From contig WHUD01000011.1 of the NCBI GenBank assembly GCA_009377385.1, forward strand, positions 1-58,033: DNA of 58,033 nt. The letters run 5' to 3'. Shown here one piece after another: positions 34,577-43,137 of this stretch. The first letter of the stretch is position 1, and each line of letters begins with the position of its first letter. Origin of the DNA: Actinophytocola sp. GTDB lineage: Bacteria; Actinomycetota; Actinomycetes; Mycobacteriales; Pseudonocardiaceae. The notes beneath the pieces are model-generated. The model was not told the DNA's origin. It did not search any database and saw only the letters and a list, made by a program, of their open reading frames with translations. The translations under genes were made by a program, and so were the position numbers.

Positions 34577-35797
34577 ATGCGCCGGCTGAGCCTGTGGCTG
34601 CACGCCCATCCGATGGTCGGGGACACCACGATGGCCCTGCTGATCGCGACGTTCGACCTGCTGCTCGTCACCGTCGACGACGAGCAGCGGACGGGCCCGC
34701 CCGCGCCGACCGCCGTCCTCGCCGTGATCGTCATCGCGACCGTCGCGCCGCTCGTGATCCGCCGCAGGCATCCGATCTGGTTTGCCTACCTCGTGCTGGT
34801 CATCGGCACCCTGCACGCGGCGTATGAGCTGGGACTCGCCGCTGTCGCCACCGCGTGCATCGCCGTTTACACGCTGATCGCCTACGTCGATCGGCGGCAG
34901 ACGCTGATCTATTTCTGCGTGCAGGTCGTCGCTGCCACGGTGCAGATCCTGATCCAGGTCGACCGCTCGGAATGGCTGATGGCGCTCGGCTTCACCTTCG
35001 GCGCGCTGGCGTTCTCCTGGATCCTCGGCGAGTTCGTCGGCGCAAGGCGTGCTTACCGGGCCGAGCTTGAGGCACGGCTGCACCTTCTCGAGACCGAGCG
35101 CGACAACGCCTCCCGCATCGCCGTCGCCGAGGAGCGCAGCCGGATCGCGCGGGAGCTGCACGACGTCATCGCGCACGCGGTGAGCGTCATCGTGGTGCAG
35201 GCCGACGGCGCGATCTACGCCATCGAGCGCGACCCAGGCACCGCGCGGGACGCGCTGCGCACCATCGCAGAGACCGGCAGGAGCACACTCGACGAGCTGC
35301 GCGGGCTGCTCGACGTCCTCCGCGACTCCGGCGGCGCCGCCGAGCAGCCGCTCGCCCCGCAGCCTGGCATCGCCGCACTGCCCGAACTGGCAGAACGGAT
35401 GCGCGCGGCAGGCATGCCGGTGCGCCTCGACCTCGACGGCGACTTCGCCGACGTCTCGACCGGCGTCGGCCTCGGCGTGTTCCGCATCGTGCAGGAGGCG
35501 CTGACCAATACGCTCAAGCACGCGGGCCGTGGTGCCGCCGCGATCGCGACGGTGGCGCTGGCCGACGACTCGGTCGAGGTCGCGGTCGCCGACGACGGGG
35601 CTGGCAAGGCCCATCCGGTCTTCGCTGGTGACGGCGAGAGCGCAAGTGGAAATGGCCTCATTGGCATGCGCGAGCGCGCGTCGGTGTTCGGTGGCACGCT
35701 GAGCGTCGGCCCGCAACCGGGTGGCGGCTGGCAGGTGCACGCCGTCATCCCGCACCAGGGCAGGTCGGCCGCGTCCGGCGAATGGGGAAGCCAGTGA
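34577..35797 (+). CDS. two-component sensor histidine kinase (HisKA_3, NarL-type)
   Basis: A 406-residue membrane sensor. The N-terminal ~160 residues contain several TM helices. The dimerisation/phosphoacceptor helix is EERSRIARELHDVIAHAVS with the His near residue 195. The HATPase domain has VQEALTNTLKHAG (N box), AVADDGAG and GNGLIGMRERA (G boxes). The start is uncertain: ATG 34577 or GTG 34568, neither with a clear ribosome-binding site, so a leaderless mRNA is possible. It overlaps the response regulator gene and probably controls the ABC transporter that follows. Confidence 0.9.
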   Translation: MRRLSLWLHAHPMVGDTTMALLIATFDLLLVTVDDEQRTGPPAPTAVLAVIVIATVAPLVIRRRHPIWFAYLVLVIGTLHAAYELGLAAVATACIAVYTLIAYVDRRQTLIYFCVQVVAATVQILIQVDRSEWLMALGFTFGALAFSWILGEFVGARRAYRAELEARLHLLETERDNASRIAVAEERSRIARELHDVIAHAVSVIVVQADGAIYAIERDPGTARDALRTIAETGRSTLDELRGLLDVLRDSGGAAEQPLAPQPGIAALPELAERMRAAGMPVRLDLDGDFADVSTGVGLGVFRIVQEALTNTLKHAGRGAAAIATVALADDSVEVAVADDGAGKAHPVFAGDGESASGNGLIGMRERASVFGGTLSVGPQPGGGWQVHAVIPHQGRSAASGEWGSQ

Positions 35798-36444
35798 TCC
35801 GAGTGGTGCTTGTCGACGACCAGGAGCTGATGCGCGTCGGCTTCCGGATGGTGCTCGGCGCGCAGCCCGACATCGACGTCGTCGCCGAGGCGGGTGACGG
35901 CGAGGCGGCCGTGGGGCTCGCGGAGCGGCACCGGCCGGACGTCGTGCTGATGGACGTCAGGATGCCTGTGCTCGACGGCGTCGAGGCGACCAGGCGCATC
36001 ATCGCGGCGGAAACCGCGCGGGTTCTGGTGATGACGACGTTCGACCTTGACGAGTACGTCTACTCCGCGCTGCGCGGCGGGGCGAGCGGGTTCCTGCTCA
36101 AGGACACTCCGCCGGACGAGCTGGTGTACGCCATCCGGTCGGTGGCAAGCGGCGAAGCGGTGGTGTCGCCGAGCGTGACCCGGCGGCTGCTCGACCGGTT
36201 CGTCGACTCCGCGAGCGCCCCGCGCGACGCCGCCGTGCTCGACGTGCTGACGGAGCGGGAGCGCGAGGTGCTGGCGCTGGTGGCGCGCGGGATGTCGAAT
36301 ATCGAGATCGCCGGGACGCTGTACCTGTCTGAGGCCACGGTCAAGACGCACGTCGGGCGCATCCTGACCAAGCTCGACCTGCGCGACCGGGTACAGGCCG
36401 TCGTGCTCGCCTACGAGACAGGGCTGGCGAGACCCGGCGTCTGA
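35794..36444 (+). CDS. NarL/LuxR-type response regulator
   Basis: A 216-residue regulator. The receiver domain has VVLVDDQELMR and phosphoacceptor Asp54 in VVLMDVRMP, with Thr in VLVMTTFD and Lys in GFLLKDTPP. The C-terminal LuxR helix-turn-helix is LTEREREVLALVARGMSN to TVKTHVGRILTKL. GTG 35794 overlaps the kinase stop by 4 bp (GTGA); ATG 35782 would overlap by 16 bp and is also possible. Partner of the preceding kinase. Confidence 0.92.
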   Translation: MIRVVLVDDQELMRVGFRMVLGAQPDIDVVAEAGDGEAAVGLAERHRPDVVLMDVRMPVLDGVEATRRIIAAETARVLVMTTFDLDEYVYSALRGGASGFLLKDTPPDELVYAIRSVASGEAVVSPSVTRRLLDRFVDSASAPRDAAVLDVLTEREREVLALVARGMSNIEIAGTLYLSEATVKTHVGRILTKLDLRDRVQAVVLAYETGLARPGV

Positions 36445-36622
36445 AATCGGGGTCCGGTCAGGGTTCTCACCGATACCGATCAGCCCTGGGTACGGGCACG
36501 CTACGACCTGGGTCGGGAGAGAAATGGACCCGAGGGATGACGCGGGATGACGAGCGACTCGCCCACGATGGCAGCACAAGGCCAGACCAGTAACACCGCA
36601 GGCCAACCACAGGGAGACATCA

Positions 36623-37522
36623 ATGATCGAGGCGAAGGGCCTCACCAAGCGCTACGGCGACACCCTCGCCGTCAACGACCTGTCCTTTCAGGTGCGGTCG
36701 GGCACGGTGACCGGGTTTCTCGGGCCGAACGGCGCTGGCAAGTCGACGACGATGCGGATGATCCTCGGCCTCGACCGGCCGACCAAGGGCGTCGCGACCG
36801 TCAACGGCAAGCGCTACCACGAGCTGCGGCACGCGCTGAGCACCGTCGGCGCGCTGCTCGAAGCCAAGTGGGTACATCCCAACCGCTCCGCGCGGGCGCA
36901 CCTGACCTGGCTGGCGCGGGCCAACGGCATCAGCAAGAGCAGGGTGGACGAGGTCCTCGACATCGTCGGCCTGACGAGCGTCGCGAACAAGCGCGCTGGC
37001 GGCTACTCGCTCGGCATGTCGCAGCGGCTCGGCATCGCGGGCGCGCTGCTCGGCGACCCTGAGGTGTTGTTGTTCGACGAGCCGGTGAACGGCCTCGACC
37101 CTGAGGGCATCCTCTGGATGCGCAAGTTCATGCACCGGCTCGCCGACGAGGGTCGCACGGTGTTCGTGTCAAGCCACCTGCTCTCCGAGATGTCGCTGAC
37201 CGCGAACGAGCTGATCGTCATCGGCAAGGGCGAGCTTGTCGCGCAGAGCAGCACGGCGGACTTCGTCGCCCGCGCCACGGAGCAGGCGGTACGAGTCCGC
37301 TCGCCGCAGTTGTCGCTGCTCAAGGACGCCCTTACGAGCGACGGCGTGACCGTGCGCGATGAAGACGACGGCGTCGTCGTGTCCGGAATGGACAGCGAAA
37401 CCATCGGCGAGCTGGCGGCAAAGCACAGCATCGTGCTGCACGAGCTGAGCCCGCAGCTCGGCTCGCTCGAGCAGGCGTTCATGAACCTCACCGGCGACAC
37501 CGTCGAGTACCACGCCCACTGA
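36623..37522 (+). CDS. ABC transporter ATP-binding protein
   Basis: A 299-residue ATPase of the ABC-2 (CcmA/BcrA) class. Walker A is GPNGAGKSTTMRM, the signature YSLGMSQRLGIAGALL, Walker B VLLFDEPVNGLDPEG and the switch VSSHLLSEM. The C-terminal extension (~215-299) ends SLEQAFMNLTGDTVEYHAH. GGAGACATCA precedes the ATG. It pairs with the permease 21 bp downstream. The two-component system just upstream suggests induction by an envelope-acting compound; this is inference from gene order. Confidence 0.92.
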   Translation: MIEAKGLTKRYGDTLAVNDLSFQVRSGTVTGFLGPNGAGKSTTMRMILGLDRPTKGVATVNGKRYHELRHALSTVGALLEAKWVHPNRSARAHLTWLARANGISKSRVDEVLDIVGLTSVANKRAGGYSLGMSQRLGIAGALLGDPEVLLFDEPVNGLDPEGILWMRKFMHRLADEGRTVFVSSHLLSEMSLTANELIVIGKGELVAQSSTADFVARATEQAVRVRSPQLSLLKDALTSDGVTVRDEDDGVVVSGMDSETIGELAAKHSIVLHELSPQLGSLEQAFMNLTGDTVEYHAH

Positions 37523-37543
37523 CCACAGAAGGCTGACACAGAC

Positions 37544-38305
37544 ATGACTCTGCTCGCAGTAGAACGGATCAAGCTGCTCACGACGCGCTCGCCGTGGTGG
37601 TGCGCCGCCGTCACGCTGGCCATCGTCATCGGCTTCGCCGCGCTGATCACCGGAACCATGGAGACCGACGCCCAGGTGAGCGTCGGCAGTTCCCAGTTCG
37701 GCTACGGCTTCGGGCTCGCGGTGATCATGGTGCTCGCCGCGCTGTCCATCACCACCGAGTACCGCTTCGGCACCATCAAGACGACGTTCCTCGCCGTGCC
37801 CAACCGGCCAGCTGTGCTGCTCGCCAAGGCGGCTGTCGTCGCGCTGCTCGCGCTGGTGATCGGCGAGCTCGCCGCGTTCGGCGCGCTCGGGGTGTCCGTG
37901 CTGCTCGCACCATCCGCCGACCTCGCGCTCAACAGCGGCGCCGACTGGCAGCAGGTCGCTGGCATCGGCGGCATCTACGCGCTGACCGCCGTCATGGGCG
38001 TCGCCGTCGGCGCGCTCGTCCGGCACAGTGCGGGCGCGATCTCGCTGCTGCTGATCTACGCCATGGTCGCCGAGCCGCTGGTGCAGATCGTCCCCAGGAT
38101 CGGCGACGACATCTACAAGTGGCTGCCGTTCAACGTCGCCGAGAAGTTCCTCAGCGGTGACGGCGCCGCGCGCGGCGCTTCCCAGGCCGGACCGCCGCTG
38201 TCGACGTCGACGCTGAGCCCCTGGCTGGCACTCGCGTACTTCGCGGGCATCGCCGTCGCGCTGCTCACCGCGGCGATCCTGGTCGCGCGTAGGCGGGACG
38301 CCTGA
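37544..38305 (+). CDS. ABC-2 type permease
   Basis: A 253-residue membrane protein with about six hydrophobic helices, starting MTLLAVERIKLLTTRSPWW, typical of BcrB/NatB-like permeases. TTEYRFGTIKTTFLAVPNR is the conserved cytoplasmic segment after helix 2. It ends VALLTAAILVARRRDA. It forms a transporter with the preceding ATPase. Two hairpins follow the gene. Confidence 0.9.
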   Translation: MTLLAVERIKLLTTRSPWWCAAVTLAIVIGFAALITGTMETDAQVSVGSSQFGYGFGLAVIMVLAALSITTEYRFGTIKTTFLAVPNRPAVLLAKAAVVALLALVIGELAAFGALGVSVLLAPSADLALNSGADWQQVAGIGGIYALTAVMGVAVGALVRHSAGAISLLLIYAMVAEPLVQIVPRIGDDIYKWLPFNVAEKFLSGDGAARGASQAGPPLSTSTLSPWLALAYFAGIAVALLTAAILVARRRDA

Positions 38306-38308
38306 GAA

Positions 38309-38345
38309 CCCCCGTCGTGTGCCTTCGGGGTGCGCACGGCGGGGC
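38309..38345 (+). terminator. terminator hairpin after the ABC-2 operon
   Basis: A 13-bp stem CCCCGTCGTGTGC / GCGCACGGCGGGG with two G-U pairs, starting 4 bp after the permease stop. No T-tract. Confidence 0.6.
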
Positions 38346-38355
38346 TTCGGGGATA

Positions 38356-38393
38356 GAGGGTCCGGGTCGCATTCGGGGGCGGCCCGGACCCTC
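38356..38393. terminator. second hairpin in the same gap
   Basis: Perfect 11-bp arms GAGGGTCCGGG / CCCGGACCCTC with a 16-nt loop, directly after the first hairpin, so termination may be bipartite. Confidence 0.5.
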
Positions 38394-38501
38394 GCCGTAT
38401 CGGAGTAGTAACGAATCGGTGTTCGGGCCGCGATACGTAGGATGAGGCCCTATACCGCACTCGGCGGGCGACCACGGCCGTGACCGGTTAGGTTTCACCT
38501 T

Positions 38502-38515
38502 GTGAGAACTCTCAC
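38502..38515. promoter_or_regulatory. palindrome upstream of the 38.6-kb gene
   Basis: GTGAGA-AC-TCTCAC, a perfect 6-bp dyad, 71 bp before the next start codon. It may be an operator. TTGTGAGA also occurs in the pckG upstream region at ~29700, but only as a half. Confidence 0.35.
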
Positions 38516-38586
38516 GAACGGCCGACATCGGCTCGCTGAGCTGCGAAAATGGCATAAGTCGTCATTGAGACGCCTTGGAGGTGACC

Positions 38587-39189
38587 ATGACGGCGACCGA
38601 AACACAACACGGCAGCGACGAGGACACCGCCGCTGACCCCGACACGGCGCCGAGGGAGCAACGCGGCGGGCTGCGTGTCGAACCCACCGCTGGCCTGCAG
38701 TGGTCGCAGGCGCTGGAACTGCCACACGCCGCGGCGGACGCCACCCGGCCCGCCGAGATTCGCAGGGCGTACATCCACCGCGCGCCGGAAACCCACGTGC
38801 TCGCGCTGTACCGCGAGGCATGCGGCGCCGATGAGCCGAGGGCGGACGTGCCTGCGCCGTGGTGGCTGCGCGCGCTCGCTCGGGACGACATCGACTCCCG
38901 CACCGCCGCGTTCCGCGTTGAGGACCGCATCGCGCAGCTCCTGCTGCCCCGCCCGGGCTGGGAGTTCGTGCCGTGGGCCGCGGATGGCGAGTCCGGCTAC
39001 TGGGAGTTCATGCCGTCGGAGCGCGGCCCTTCCGGGTACACAGTGCCGACAACGGTGCTCAACACCGACCGGCACACCGGCTGGATCGACGTGCTGCCAG
39101 CGCACTCGGGGGCGACACCTGAGCCGATCGCGATCGCGGGGCCCGCCGAACTGCGGGCGAGACTCGGTGAGATCGAGGCCATTCGCTGA
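38587..39189 (+). CDS. hypothetical protein
   Basis: A 200-residue soluble protein I do not recognise. The first ~35 residues are acidic and low-complexity (GSDEDTAADPDTAPREQ). The rest is globular, with Trp-rich segments (GLQWSQALELPHAA, WWLRALARDD, GWEFVPWAADGESGYWEF) and no metal or nucleotide motif. GGAGGTGA precedes ATG 38587. It lies alone, 47 bp upstream of trmB in the same direction. Confidence 0.7.
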   Translation: MTATETQHGSDEDTAADPDTAPREQRGGLRVEPTAGLQWSQALELPHAAADATRPAEIRRAYIHRAPETHVLALYREACGADEPRADVPAPWWLRALARDDIDSRTAAFRVEDRIAQLLLPRPGWEFVPWAADGESGYWEFMPSERGPSGYTVPTTVLNTDRHTGWIDVLPAHSGATPEPIAIAGPAELRARLGEIEAIR

Positions 39190-39236
39190 GGCAGCGCAGG
39201 CGGGAGCCGGCGTAGCCGCTGGGTAAGGTCGTTCCG

Positions 39237-39941
39237 GTGAGCGGCCAGGAACGACCAACCCACGTGGCCCACCCGCGCAGCGTGGTCAGCTACGTCAAGC
39301 GCGGCGGGCGGATGACCGTCGGCCAGGAGCGCGCGTGGCGCGAGCATTGGCCCGCGCTCGGCAAGACGGTGTCCGAGCTCGACGGCACGCTCGACGTCGA
39401 CGCCTGGTTCGGCCGCAAGGCCCCCGTCGTGCTCGAGATCGGCTCCGGCATGGGCGAGACGACGTCGGAGCTCGCTAAGCGCGAACCAGACGTCAACTAC
39501 ATCGCCATCGAGGTCTACGACGCCGGGCTCGGCCAGCTCATGCTGCGCGCCGAGAGGCTCGGTGTCGACAACCTGCGGCTGCTGCACGGCGACGCCGTCG
39601 TGCTGCTCACCGACCACGTCGCGCCCGACTCGCTTGACGTCGTGCGGATCTTCTACCCGGACCCCTGGCCGAAGAAGCGTCACCACAAGCGCAGGCTGAT
39701 CCAGCCCGAGTTCGTCCGGCTCGTGGCGTCGCGGCTGCGGGTCGGCGGCACGCTCCACCTGGCGACCGACTGGGAGCACTACGCCGAGCAGATGCGCGAG
39801 GTCTGCGATGGCGAGCCGCTGCTGGGCAACGCCTACTCTGGCTGGGCGCCGAGGCCGGATTGGCGGCCGGTCACCAAGTTCGAGTCCCGCGCAGAACGCG
39901 AGGGCAGGGTGTCACGCGATCTGATCTACGAGCGGCGGTAA
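39237..39941 (+). CDS. trmB: tRNA (guanine-N7-)-methyltransferase
   Basis: A 234-residue class I methyltransferase that makes m7G46 in tRNA. SAM motif I is VLEIGSGMGE. The TrmB signature DVVRIFYPDPWPKKRHHKRRL is clear, followed by GGTLHLATDWEHYAEQM and the C-terminal TKFESRAEREGR. It starts at GTG 39237. Length and motif order are complete for the family. Confidence 0.95.
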   Translation: MSGQERPTHVAHPRSVVSYVKRGGRMTVGQERAWREHWPALGKTVSELDGTLDVDAWFGRKAPVVLEIGSGMGETTSELAKREPDVNYIAIEVYDAGLGQLMLRAERLGVDNLRLLHGDAVVLLTDHVAPDSLDVVRIFYPDPWPKKRHHKRRLIQPEFVRLVASRLRVGGTLHLATDWEHYAEQMREVCDGEPLLGNAYSGWAPRPDWRPVTKFESRAEREGRVSRDLIYERR

Positions 39942-39969
39942 GCCGGGCGATTTCTGGCAGGATCGAGCC

Positions 39970-41286
39970 ATGTCGGTTCGTTTGCACGCCCCCGCGTTAC
40001 TGCCTTGCGATCGTGACGACGTCTGCCCCGTCGTGCGCGATGCCGCGCTCGACGTCGACGCTGCGGGCCGCATCAGCTACGCGGGGCCGCGGGCGAACGC
40101 GCCATGGCTGAACGGCGCCACGGTCACCGAACTGCCCGGCATCCTCCTGCCAGGGCTGATCAACGCGCACGCGCACAGCCCGATGACCGTGCTCCGCGGC
40201 ATGGGCGGGGACCTGCCGCTGCTGCGCTGGCTGCGCGAGGTGATCTGGCCCGCCGAGGCGCGCATGGGGCCAGCGGAGATCCGCGCGGGCATGGTGCTCG
40301 GCTCCGTCGAGATGCTGCGCCACGGCGTGACGACCAGCGCCGAGATGTACTTCCAGGGCGACAAGGTCGTCGACGCGGTGCTCGCCACGGGCGCGCGGAT
40401 CGTCCTCGGCTGCCCGATCATCGACCTGCCTGGCATGGACTGGCGCGCCATGGTCGCCGAGGTTGACCGCTGGATCGACGCCGACGGCGTGCGGTTCGGG
40501 CCTGCCGATCGGGTCGAGATCGGCTATGGCCCGCACTCGGCGTACATGTTGCCGGAAGGCGCACTGCGGCAGGTGGCCGACTCGGCGGGGGCGCGCGGCG
40601 CGCTGGTGCAGGTGCACGTCGCCGAGGCGCGCGACGAGGACGTCAACCAGCGCGAGGGCCATGGCTCGGTGCCCAAGCTGCTCGACGCCGTCGGCATGCT
40701 CGACGGCAGGGTGCTCGCCGCGCATTGCGTGCACATGTCCGACGAGGACATCGCGTTGTTCGCCCGGCGCGGTGTCGGGGTGGCGCACTGTCCCGGCTCC
40801 AACGCCAAGCTGGCCTCCGGCATCGCCCGGCTGACCGACCTGCGGGCGGCAGGCATCCCGATCGGCCTCGGCACCGACGGCCCAGCCAGCAACGACGACC
40901 TCGACCTTTGGCACGAGGTGCAGCTCGCCGCGATGCTGGCGCGACTGTCCACTCACGACTCGACGGCGTTGTCGGCAGATGAGGCGCTGCTGATGGCGAC
41001 GCGGGGCGGCGCAGCTGCGCTCGGCAGGGCTGACATCGGCGTGCTCGAACCGGGCCGCTGGGCGGACCTGGTGCACGTCGACCTTGACGACCCCACGTTC
41101 GCCGGGGGCATCGACGTCCCCGACGAGCAGTTGCTGGCGAACCTGGTGTGGGGCGCAGGTTCGCGCCGGGTGCGCGACGTCTGGGTGGCTGGGGAACAGG
41201 TGGTGTCCGCCGCAGAGCCGACCAAGGTGGACCGAGCGGAGGCACAGCGCGTAGTCCGTTCAGCGGGCCACAAAGTGCGCGTCTGA
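39970..41286 (+). CDS. amidohydrolase (SAH/MTA deaminase, AtzB/TrzF-like group)
   Basis: A 438-residue amidohydrolase-superfamily TIM barrel. Metal ligands are visible: LINAHAHSP (HxH), VQVHVAEARDED (His), LAAHCVHMSDED (His) and GLGTDGPASND (Asp). This is the pattern of cytosine/adenosine-nucleoside deaminases such as MtaD and of triazine hydrolases. Likely a nucleoside or S-adenosylhomocysteine deaminase; the substrate is unproven. It starts 28 bp after trmB. Confidence 0.87.
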   Translation: MSVRLHAPALLPCDRDDVCPVVRDAALDVDAAGRISYAGPRANAPWLNGATVTELPGILLPGLINAHAHSPMTVLRGMGGDLPLLRWLREVIWPAEARMGPAEIRAGMVLGSVEMLRHGVTTSAEMYFQGDKVVDAVLATGARIVLGCPIIDLPGMDWRAMVAEVDRWIDADGVRFGPADRVEIGYGPHSAYMLPEGALRQVADSAGARGALVQVHVAEARDEDVNQREGHGSVPKLLDAVGMLDGRVLAAHCVHMSDEDIALFARRGVGVAHCPGSNAKLASGIARLTDLRAAGIPIGLGTDGPASNDDLDLWHEVQLAAMLARLSTHDSTALSADEALLMATRGGAAALGRADIGVLEPGRWADLVHVDLDDPTFAGGIDVPDEQLLANLVWGAGSRRVRDVWVAGEQVVSAAEPTKVDRAEAQRVVRSAGHKVRV

Positions 41287-41305
41287 GCTGGGACGATGAC
41301 GCGGA

Positions 41306-42094
41306 GTGAAAAGCTCCGCAAAGGGCTGGCGTTATCACTCGTTAGTGGTACGTTACCTGGCCGTGACCTACTACCGTGCGCGAAGACCCCGGGTGCTGGC
41401 CGCGCTGATCGGCATGGTTCTCGGTGGACTGACGGCTGGTGGCTACACGGTCGCCACCAGCGCGATGCTCGGCGCGGAGCCGGTCGCCGACCGGCCGGAC
41501 AACACCGGTGCGAGCGCGCTTGGCTCGTCGCCTGTTCCCGCGCCCACCACGACATCGGAGTCGCGGCAGCGCCCGCAACGCCCTACGGAGACGACGACCC
41601 GGCCGAAGCCCAAGCCGAAGCCGACAACGACGTCTCCGACAACGACGACCCCGCCACCGACAACGACGACACGCACCACGCGGCGGCTCCCCGTCACGCC
41701 GGACGTGACGACGTCGATCAGCCCGCCCCCGGTGCGCCCGTCGCCCATGACCGACCGCCTGGTGCGGATGGTCAACGACGTCCGCGCGGACCACGGCTGC
41801 GAGCCGGTGACCGTGGACGAACGGATCGAGCGCGCGGCGAGCAAGCACAGCGCCGACATGGCCGAGCGGGACTACTTCTCGCACGACACCCCGGACGGCG
41901 TCGGATTCGAGGAGCGGATCAGGGACGAGGGCTACCCACGGCCGGGCGCGGAGAACATCGCCAAGGGCTACCGCAGCGCGGCCGACGTCATGGCGGGTTG
42001 GATGGACTCCGACGGACACCGGGCCAACATCCTCAACTGCGACCTCACGACCGTCGGAGTCGGCCTCGACACCGACGGCTGGCTCTGGACGTAG
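41306..42094 (+). CDS. CAP/SCP-domain extracellular protein, probably shortened by a stop
   Basis: A protein of about 262 residues. A basic N-terminus precedes one TM/signal-anchor helix (VLAALIGMVLGGLTAGGYTVAT). A Thr/Pro-rich wall-spanning linker (~75-145) is followed by a CAP domain: VRMVNDVRADHGCEPVTVD, SADMAERDYFSHDTPDG, GENIAKGY and HRANILNCDLTTVGVG. It ends WLWT at a TAG. The next in-frame codons read D-F-G-Y then TAG, and the family normally ends W-T-Q-D-F-G, so a CAG-to-TAG change likely removed the last five residues. The start is uncertain: GTG 41306 or GTG 41363. Confidence 0.8.
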   Translation: MKSSAKGWRYHSLVVRYLAVTYYRARRPRVLAALIGMVLGGLTAGGYTVATSAMLGAEPVADRPDNTGASALGSSPVPAPTTTSESRQRPQRPTETTTRPKPKPKPTTTSPTTTTPPPTTTTRTTRRLPVTPDVTTSISPPPVRPSPMTDRLVRMVNDVRADHGCEPVTVDERIERAASKHSADMAERDYFSHDTPDGVGFEERIRDEGYPRPGAENIAKGYRSAADVMAGWMDSDGHRANILNCDLTTVGVGLDTDGWLWT

Positions 42095-42205
42095 GACTTC
42101 GGGTACTAGCGCGGGGACGCGCCCGGCGGGGTCGGCTACGGGCGTCAGCTGCTGGCGCGGGAGCGTGGCAACGTCTGGTCGTGGGATCTTGATCTGCTTA
42201 CCCTG

Positions 42206-42215
42206 GGTTATAACC
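42206..42215. promoter_or_regulatory. GGTTATAACC palindrome in a 214-bp convergent gap
   Basis: A perfect 10-bp AT-centred palindrome between the convergent CAP and SDR genes. No promoter is needed here, so its meaning is unclear. The gap holds nothing else recognisable. Confidence 0.2.
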
Positions 42216-42308
42216 AAGCGATGTCCATTTGGTCCGGTTTCCGTGGTCACACGGCAGGGGAAGTAGATCAACTCCAGGCATCAACCGGCGTGCCGGAGCA
42301 GCCCCGCT

Positions 42309-42977
42309 CTAGCGCGGCCGGATGCTGACCTCCGTCACGTGCGCGTCTTCCCCGGCCGTCACCGCGCCGAGCACGGCATTCGCGACCGACTCCGGCCGCA
42401 GGAAGTCCGCCGCTTGGTACTCGCGGCCCTCCCCTGCGACGATGCGCTCCTGCATGGGCGTGTCGGTGCGTCCGGGGTGCACCGATGTCACCCGCAGCGA
42501 CGGCTCCTCGGCCCGCAGCGCGTCGCCGAACGCCCTGAGCGCGAACTTGCTCGCCGCGTAGGGTGCCCAGCCTGGCCGCGCGTTGTAGCCCGCACCGGAG
42601 TTGATCAGCACAACGTGACCGGACGCCGCGCGCAGCGCGGGCAGCAGCAGCCGGGTCAGCTCGACGACGGCCAGCACGTTGACGTCGAAGTTCCGCTGCC
42701 AGTCCGCCCTGTCGGCGTCCTCTATCCTGCCGAGCGGCGCGACACCGGCCGAGTGGACCAGCAGGTCCAGCGCGTCGATGTCCCCGACGGCCTGCGAGAC
42801 CGCGTCCGGGTCGGTCAGCTCAACGGCGAGCGGGGAGGCGTCCGGCAGTTCCTTGGCGAGTGCGGCCAGCGCGTCGGCGTCCGTGCCGCCGAGCAGCAGC
42901 CGGTGGGTGGGGGCGAGTGCACGCGCGATGGCGGTGCCGATGCCCTTGGATGCTCCGGTGACCAGTGCGAGTGGCAT
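42309..42977 (-). CDS. short-chain dehydrogenase/reductase
   Basis: A 222-residue classical SDR. The cofactor motif is ALVTGASKGIGTAIARAL, then LVHSAGV, catalytic Ser in VLINSGAGYN and Tyr/Lys in YAASKFALRAF. GGTDADAL after strand 2 suggests no clear NAD/NADP preference. ATG 42977 has TGGGAG upstream. The substrate is unknown. It is divergent from the small peptide-nitrobindin pair. Confidence 0.9.
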   Translation of the reverse strand: MPLALVTGASKGIGTAIARALAPTHRLLLGGTDADALAALAKELPDASPLAVELTDPDAVSQAVGDIDALDLLVHSAGVAPLGRIEDADRADWQRNFDVNVLAVVELTRLLLPALRAASGHVVLINSGAGYNARPGWAPYAASKFALRAFGDALRAEEPSLRVTSVHPGRTDTPMQERIVAGEGREYQAADFLRPESVANAVLGAVTAGEDAHVTEVSIRPR

Positions 42978-43038
42978 GGCTCCCAGTGTGATGCCTCGTT
43001 CCGGTGGCGCCGCCGTGGGTGGGTTAGAGTTACCAGCC

Positions 43039-43137
43039 GTGGAGATCCTGTTTACGACCTTGCTTGTCCTGGCCATCGTGGCCGTGACCTGGTTCGCTGG
43101 CTACGTCGTCTACCGGCTGTACGCAGACCAGAGCTGA
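43039..43137 (+). CDS. 32-residue single-TM peptide coupled to nitrobindin
   Basis: GTG 43039 opens a 32-codon frame. Most of it is one transmembrane helix (FTTLLVLAIVAVTWFAGYVV), followed by YRLYADQS. It ends in TGATG, overlapping the nitrobindin start by one base, which implies translational coupling. The length is below usual gene-calling cut-offs. Support is the coupling and the helix; there is no strong ribosome-binding site. Its promoter must lie in the 61 bp before it. Confidence 0.6.
   Translation: MEILFTTLLVLAIVAVTWFAGYVVYRLYADQS

Noticed and set aside
34487-35755. The minus-strand frame that extends the second GTPase to 933 residues
   Set aside because: The extension is antisense to the histidine kinase, is low-complexity His/Arg/Asp-rich, and the GTPase has a good start at 34462.
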